64,000 nt of DNA from Cunninghamia lanceolata. Taxonomy: Eukaryota > Streptophyta > Pinopsida > Cupressales > Cupressaceae. Below the pieces are notes generated by a model. The model had not been told where the DNA came from. It did not search any database and saw nothing but the letters and a program-made list of their open reading frames with translations. Both the position numbers and the translations under genes were made by a program. Shown here one piece after another: positions 58,001 to 64,000 of this stretch. Every line of letters begins with the position of its first letter. Position 1 is the first letter of the stretch. The stretch spans positions 43,988,001 to 44,052,000 of the forward strand of contig BSBN01000809.1 in assembly GCA_027924645.1 (NCBI GenBank), in the 5' to 3' direction.

Positions 58001-58431
58001 CGTGATTTCCAGCAACACAATCCGGATAGCAATATAGGAGAATTCAAAATTTAACCAGTCACGGACAGTCACGTTGTAGATAAGAAATCTATCTTAAATG
58101 CCGGATAACACTTGATAAGTAAGAGATTGGTGGGAGCAATGACAGGCAGAGTGTGCCGGCCCCATGGTTGTATGTTGGTGATACTTTTATAAGGGCATGT
58201 TCTTAGATATTGTATTGTAACTTTTGTTGTTAATAATGCAATTGGATTGTACTTTGGAGTGTGGGGTTTTTCAAATAAAAGGGTTTTCCTCACATAAACC
58301 TTTGTATTGTGGTATAATGTTTAAGTTTTATTTGTATTCTTCTTGTAATTATAAAGATCATTCAATTTTTAGACATACCTCTTCTCATAGATTAGTGTAG
58401 GGATTTTTTTGCATATTGTTGCTTCCTTTCA
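58000..58431 (+). repeat. copia LTR end and PBS
   Basis: The stretch before 58431 (GGTTTTTCAAATAAAAGGG, CTTCCTTTCA) resembles the minus-strand copia LTR at 9912-10025 and 16773-16850. It is followed at 58433 by TTGGTGTTAAAGCC, a worn copy of the Met-tRNA site. A TATA-like TTTTATAAGG lies at 58189. The LTR start is not located; 58000 is a guess. Confidence 0.5.
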
Positions 58432-58525
58432 TTTGGTGTTAAAGCCTAATCACCTCAGATTCTAGGTGTTAAGGATAAGGTTTTTTTGTACTAATCTCAA
58501 ATTGAGAGATCTTGTTATAAGAATA

Positions 58526-59462
58526 ATGGCAAGCACATCAAGAATAGAAATGAAAAGATCCTTAGGCACCAAGTTTGGGGTTTAGAAGATCAAGATAGAG
58601 GATATGCTCATGGATAGAGATATATGGGTTATAATATCTAGATCCAAACCTTTTGTGATGAAATAATAAGGCAAGGACATATTGGATAGAAAAGAAAAGG
58701 GTTTCATTAGACTCTATTTGGATAATTTTGTATTGTTGAATGTTCATGGAGGAACCACTACTTTGCCTCTTTGGAACAAGTTGTGAGAGAAATTTCTAGG
58801 CTAAATCCTTGGTAAATGAGTTTTCCTTGAAAAGGAAGTTATACACACTTAAGATGGAGGATGGTGGTTCAATGGCTAGGCACCCAAATTCTTTCAATAT
58901 GATTTTGATCCAATTGCAATCCATTGGAGTAAAGATGGAGGAGGACAATCATTGCATGAATTTCATATCTTATTGCTAGATTTATAGGATCACCTTGTTA
59001 TGAGCATTAGGAGCACTACCACCAAGTTCGAAAGGGATGAGATGGTGACATCATTACTATTAGGGGAGATGTAGAGGAAAACTTCTAAATCTATTAAGGC
59101 GGCCCTATCTATTCATGGAAGACACAAAGAGAAAGGCAAGAAGAAGGATAAGAAGCAACATAAGTATGGATCAAAAACTTGTGGGAGATCTAAATCTCCT
59201 AGTAAGACTAAAGCTAAATGTTAGAATTGTAGCAAGCTATGCATTTGAGAAGAGACCACAAGGAGGAGAAAAAGAATAAAAAATAATTATTCTGATGATG
59301 AGTCCAAGAAGTCCTCCTAGGATGATGGTGATACCTTTGTTTTAGCCTTGGCAATACATGCACCAAAAGGTGTGTGGTTGATAGAATCTAGTGCTTCATT
59401 CGTCATGACATAACATTAGGATTGGTTCTCAATATATGAAGAATATGGTGTTGGGGAGGTGA
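58526..59462 (+). pseudogene. copia gag-protease remnant
   Basis: ATG 58526 reads MASTSRIEMKRSLGTKFGV, then IKIEDMLMDRDIWVII, the normal N-terminus of copia Gag. Many stops follow. A basic region (GRHKEKGKKKDKKQHK) and a damaged zinc knuckle (near 59222) precede a protease start, WLIESSASFVMT, where IDSGAS is expected. The fragment is cut at 59462 by the Ty3 LTR. Confidence 0.75.
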
Positions 59463-60292
59463 TGTAGGAGCATCCCAAGTTGCAGAGCAATCTTGCATCA
59501 ACCAAAAAAACATTTGCAATTTCTTTTGATTTCCTTCATTTTCTAGTTCATTCCAATTTAGATAATCAGAAGCAATTTTTGTATTTTGTTCCACATATTG
59601 CTGCATTGTCATTTCAGAACCTACAGAGCAGGACTTAGCATCTAGATATCATTAGCTACATCATATCCAAAATTTAGGTCATTTGGACTTGACTACTAAA
59701 AGTTATTGCTATCAGAAGATCACCTGTGTTCACAGAGCAGAGCATACAGACAACCCACTAAAGGAGAAGGTTTTCAGAGCACTTCTGTGACTTGTGGAGC
59801 TAAATGAAACATCATTCAAGATAGTTTGGGACCTAGACGACCTTCCTTGAGATCCACATCTAGTTTCCATCATTTGCAGAGGAGTACCATCTGTTTAAGG
59901 CTGACCTTTTCATTCTTGCATGTTACACCTTCATTGGAGATTGTAACCTCTTTCTAGGCCGATGCAGAGGATTTCATGAGTTTGGAGATGATATATATAA
60001 ATCCCTAGGATGTGTTAGGAAGGGGATAGCAAAATTCATAAGAAAGATAGTTTGATTCTTTCCAGATAGGCGCTTCACTGCTATATCTTGCATAATTGTT
60101 GTAACTGAAGAATCAGGCCTGTGAGCCCTAATTTGTAGCCCACATATTGCTGGCATATAAGTCTTTTTAATCTATGATATATTGAGTATTTGAATCTTTC
60201 ATTACATCTTGTATTTGAGTTGTTTATGTTATGTTTACTCTTCCCGCACAGCTTGGACAGTTCACTCAGTGGACCCTCCAATTGTGACTACA
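59463..60292 (+). repeat. 5' LTR of Ty3/gypsy element
   Basis: Runs from TGTAG to CTACA, perfect five-base inverted termini, 830 bp, and is followed five bases later by a perfect PBS. A TATA-like TATATAAAT lies near 59991. No 3' LTR is present in the window because the element is broken at about 62607. Confidence 0.8.
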
Positions 60293-60297
60293 CCAAT

Positions 60298-60309
60298 TGG
60301 TATCAGAGC
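60298..60309 (+). promoter_or_regulatory. primer-binding site (initiator Met tRNA)
   Basis: TGGTATCAGAGC is the standard plant initiator-Met tRNA complement and lies five bases after the LTR. Confidence 0.92.
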
Positions 60310-60489
60310 AAATTTTTGAATCCTTTGGGAGTAATGTTGTGAAGGCATTCCATAAGATCTTGCTGTGAACAAATCACCGAACCTGAGGTAGTCTACCTAT
60401 GTTGTCAATTGATCACTAATTATGAGACAGTTGTCACATTGTAGCTCGATCATCGAACTTGAGGCAGTTACACTTGATCCTAGGAAGAG

Positions 60490-62610
60490 ATGCTGACGAG
60501 GAGAATCCCTATTGTTGTTACTATGGATGGAAGAATGGATGAGATGATGAAAACAATGAAAGTTCAATTAGATGTTGTTGAAGAAAATCGAAGAAGAGGA
60601 TTAACACCTCGACCTAATGTTGAAAGTGATGATAATGAAGAATTGTAGTCTGTTGATCAAAACAAAGAAACCCTAGAAGAAGAAGAAGAATCAGATCAAG
60701 TGAAGATGTTGAGAGCTATTTCAAAGATTGGAAAAAGAACTAGAGTGGAAGTACCAAATTACACTAGAAATTTGAATCCGAAGGAGTTGATTGACTGGAT
60801 AAACGATTTGGATGAATACTTTGAATATGAAGAAATTAAAGATCCAGAGAAGGTGAGATTTGCAAAGACTAAGTTGAAAGGACATGCTACTATTTGGTGG
60901 AAAGAAGTACAGTTGGATAGAAATAAAAGACGAAAAGAAAAGATCACAAAATGGGATAGAATGGTAACAAAGTTAAAGAATCAGTTTATACCTGCTGACT
61001 ATGAGTTGGAACTGTTGAAAAGATTGCAGAACTTGAGACAAAAGGAGAAATCTGTGAAGGAGTATACTGAAGAATTTCATAAGATAATCATAAGGACATG
61101 ACATAGTGAAGAAAGAAAGGAGAAAGTGGCAAGATATATCAATGGACTAACATTGAACATTCAAGAAGAATTGAGCTTGGTAAAGATGACAATAATAGAA
61201 GAAGCATATCAATTTGCCCTAAAAATTGAAGAAAAGTGGAATAAGAAGCATTAGCAAAGATAGAGAGGAAGAGGAGGTAAATTTTAGAGAGGTAGAACAT
61301 ATTCCAGAGGAGAAACATCATTTGCAGAGTAGAATAAACAAGATAGTACATTCAAAAGGGAAGACAGAGATAGCAATTCATACCAGAGAGATGACAGAAC
61401 TTTCTACCACTGAGGGAATCATAATTCTTACCAGAGTGAAGGGTACAAGAGAGATGAAAGAGGTTTTGATAAGAGAACATTCAGAGGAACCTGTTTTAAG
61501 TGTGGAGGTGGACATAGAGCATTTGAATGTCATCATGGAAATACAAGAAAGAAGACAGAGAACAGTTGAAGAGTAGCTTATATAGAAGAATAACTTGTTG
61601 GATCACCTAATTTAGTTGGAAAACCAAAGAAAGGAGAGTCATTAGTCATGAGGAGAGCCCTATTTCAAGCAGAGATAACTAAGGAACCACCGTAGAGGAA
61701 AAGTTTGTTCTGGACCAGATGCAAATCAAGAGGTAAATGTTGTAAGGTAATCATTGATAGTGGTAGTACTGATAATTTGGTTTTAGAGCAGATGGTGACT
61801 AAACTAAACCTGAAGAGATTGAAACACCCTAAGCCCTCTCAAATAGCATGGATTTAAGATGAACACAAAGTAATGGTGAGTGAACAATGTTTGGTGAAAT
61901 TTCATATTGGTTCTTATCATGATGAAGTATTGTGTGATATTATGCCTATGGATGAATGCCACATATTGTTGGGTAGACCATGGAAGTATGATATAAAATC
62001 TATACATGATGAGAGAAAGAACACCTACACTGTAGTATCTAATGGAAGGAAATTTTTGGATGGTTTGAGACATGAGAATATGTGTTATGCTTTGATTCCT
62101 AAGAAACCTAGAACCCTAAGTACAAATACTGAAGAATCACAGCCAGAGGAGATAACTGAATTGTTGACAGAGTATGAAGACATCATATCAGATAATGTAC
62201 TTGAAGGATTGCCACCAATCAGGAGTATCAGTCATCATATGGACCTTATACTTGGAGCTAGTTTACCTAACAAAGCAACACATTGGATGACACCAACAGA
62301 GAATGTATAATTGAATAGACAGATAAAGAAGTTATTGAGGAAAGGTTTGATCAGAGAAACTTTAATCCCTTGTGTAGTACTTGTAGTGCTATCATCAAAG
62401 AAATATGGAGAATGCAGAATGTGTACATACTCTAGAGAAATCAACAAGATCACAGTTAAGTATATATTCCCATTGCCTAGGATGGATGACATTATGGATT
62501 GTTTGAGTGGAGCAAAATATTTTACAAAAATAGACTTGAAGAGTGGATACCATCAAATCAAAATCAGAGGAGATGAGTGGAAGACTGCTTTTAAGACAAA
62601 TGAAGGATAA
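60490..62610 (+). pseudogene. Ty3/gypsy gag-protease-RT, truncated within RT
   Basis: ATG 60490 starts Gag; one TAG at 60646, then open to 61101 with the capsid region (LKGHATIWWKEVQLDR, FIPADYELELLKRLQNLRQ). A zinc knuckle near 61491 reads CFKCGGGHRAFEC. Protease follows with VIIDSGSTDNLV (~61753) and CHILLGRPWKYD. The spacer to RT includes MDLILGA. RT keeps CRMCTYSREINKITVKY, YFTKIDLKSGYHQIKI and WKTAFKTNEG, then stops before the YxDD motif. At that point the sequence becomes RLP coding sequence. Relative of 6240-7300. Confidence 0.88.
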
Positions 62611-63801
62611 TCTCAACAAAGCCATTCCAGATTCTATCTGCAATTCAACTATGGAGGTTATTGACCTTTCAAAAAATATGCTAAGCAGTATGATTCCTCC
62701 TCATTTAATTAGGAATTGTTCCTTTCTCAGTGTTCTAGATTTCGCAGAAAATCATCTAGAAGGTAAAATGCTAGCAGAATGGGGAAACCTGAAAGAGATT
62801 CATACATTGAAGCTCAATGGTAATCATTTGAGAGGAGTTATTCCCTCATCCATTGCAAAATGTCAGTCTCTGCAAGTATTGGATTTGGGAAATAATAATT
62901 TGGAAGGCACCATCCCCCTCTAGATTGTAAAGCTATCACAACTGCATGTGTTGATGTTAAGGTCCAATGAATTTCAAGGCAGTGTTCCACCCCAGGTAAT
63001 TGGCCTTCCAAATCATCAAATTCTGGACCTTTTTGGCAACCAGCTTTCAGGACCTATTCCAACCAACCTTTCAAACTTGCTTGCAATGGTCAATGTATCA
63101 CAGAGTGATCCAGAGCATCTTGAAGAATGCATTGAAAGTTTATATGGTAATTATACAAATTAGATTACAATTTCCTAGAAAGTTAGGGATTATGAGTTTG
63201 TGAAAGTTCTTTTCATTCTTAAATGTATTTATCTTTCAATAAACAATATATTGGGGAGGATTCCTCCCCAAATGGGATCTCTTCAAGGCCTGATAGCCAT
63301 TAACCTTTCAAGGAATCATCTAAGTGGCCAAATCCCAAAAATATTGGGAAGCATGGAGCAGTTAGAGTCTCTGGACCTCTCGATAAATAGGTTGAATAAC
63401 AACATTCCATTAGAACTTCAATTCCTAAGTTATTTGGAGTTCTTGAATCCATCTTACAACATACTTCATGGAAAAGTTCCCCACGGATGGCAGTTTCTAA
63501 TCTTTGGGGAGTCATCCTACTTAGGCAATGCTAAGCTAAGTGGGATTCCATTTACCAATACAACAGTCTGCAACAAGTCTTCTAGCTATGACAATTGCAC
63601 AAGTATTGATACAAGTGGCGAAGCAGAGAATTCAGATGCTAAAATGAAAGGGTGGGCAATGGCACTTGGATTGAGTTATGGTTTGGGATTCTCTATTGTG
63701 ATTGGAGTATTGACTTTTAACAACAAGGTGAGAAAGTAAGTCTTCAATTTATATGATGCTATAATTTTAGCTGTTGATCAATGTATGGGAGGGAATAGAT
63801 G
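62605..63801 (+). pseudogene. RLP pseudogene, 3' half only
   Basis: From NLNKAIPDSICNSTMEVIDL to the end this follows 55759-56962 closely. Only the last ~40% of the RLP is present (ten LRRs, island, membrane helix). Stops include Trp-to-TAG near 62921, Gln-to-TAG near 63162, Trp-to-TAG at two places near 63176-63185, and a TAA after VRK that removes the cytoplasmic tail. Most of these are C-to-T or G-to-A changes. The start joins the Ty3 RT in an open frame beginning at 62543. Confidence 0.92.
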
Positions 63802-64000
63802 AAAGTAGATACCATAGTATAGATATTTTTATTAGTAGTGGTATGGTTGGTACAAATTTATAAGCTTGAGATGAGCTAGAAATTTCTCACTAAACATTTC
63901 AATGGGTAATATATGTAATTTGATATGTCTCTTGATTTTATCTTTTCTAGCACAAAGGTTATTTTTGAATATACTATGGAAATATATATAAGCACAAGAT
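63802..64000 (+). other. 3' flank of RLP pseudogene
   Basis: Matches 56963-57117 apart from about 44 bp present only here (63835-63880). The duplication therefore continues past the gene and probably beyond the window. Confidence 0.8.

Overview
This window looks like nuclear DNA from a seed plant with a large, repeat-rich genome. A gymnosperm or conifer is my best guess; that is an inference from the depth of retrotransposon nesting, the Tat-type Ty3 fragments and the low gene density, and no sequence marker proves it. I see one apparently intact host gene in 64 kb: an intronless leucine-rich-repeat receptor-like protein (RLP) at 53885-56962 on the plus strand. A decayed 3'-half duplicate of it sits at about 62605-63801. 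I found no rRNA, tRNA or CRISPR.

Layout. 1-5902: Ty1/copia element with its 3' LTR, inserted into an LTR of a second family (called LTR-A here; remnant 5903-6231). 6240-8652: decayed Ty3/gypsy gag-protease and probable LTR. 8938-18430: a minus-strand copia composite (gag and PBS, then an LTR, then PPT and RNase H) whose shared LTR is split by a complete 6.75-kb LTR-A element (10026-16772, target duplication ATAAA). That element is non-autonomous and keeps only a protease-like ORF. 19140-22458: a deletion derivative and a full copy of an unidentified ~2.3-kb repeat, which recurs at 48633-50958. 22940-25015: Tat-type Ty3 RNase H-integrase. 25375-41879: a 16.5-kb segment bounded by perfect 21-bp inverted repeats. 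It holds a DDE-like transposase gene (plus), a converging eight-exon gene of unknown function (minus), and subterminal arrays of the palindrome AACGGGATCCCGTT. It also contains a LINE remnant, a telomere-like tract and a Tat RT remnant. 43585-44845: a solo LTR-A with target duplication CATCC, lying inside another retroelement whose LTR begins at 44959. 46190-47480: an unusual field of short hairpins. 53.6-57 kb: the RLP and its upstream region. 58-62.6 kb: a copia fragment containing a Ty3 element that is broken in its reverse transcriptase and joined directly to the RLP duplicate.

How the parts relate. Most of the window is a stratified insertion record, and two insertions can be ordered by target-site duplications. 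The most interesting unit is the 25.4-41.9 kb segment. Its transposase gene is broken by only one obvious nonsense codon, plus an unclear splice acceptor. The opposing gene has seven introns with GT-AG borders and an unbroken frame except for one TGA. A third terminus-like copy at 33094-33114 leaves open whether this is one two-gene element or two abutting relatives. All functions are read from the sequence; no database search was run.
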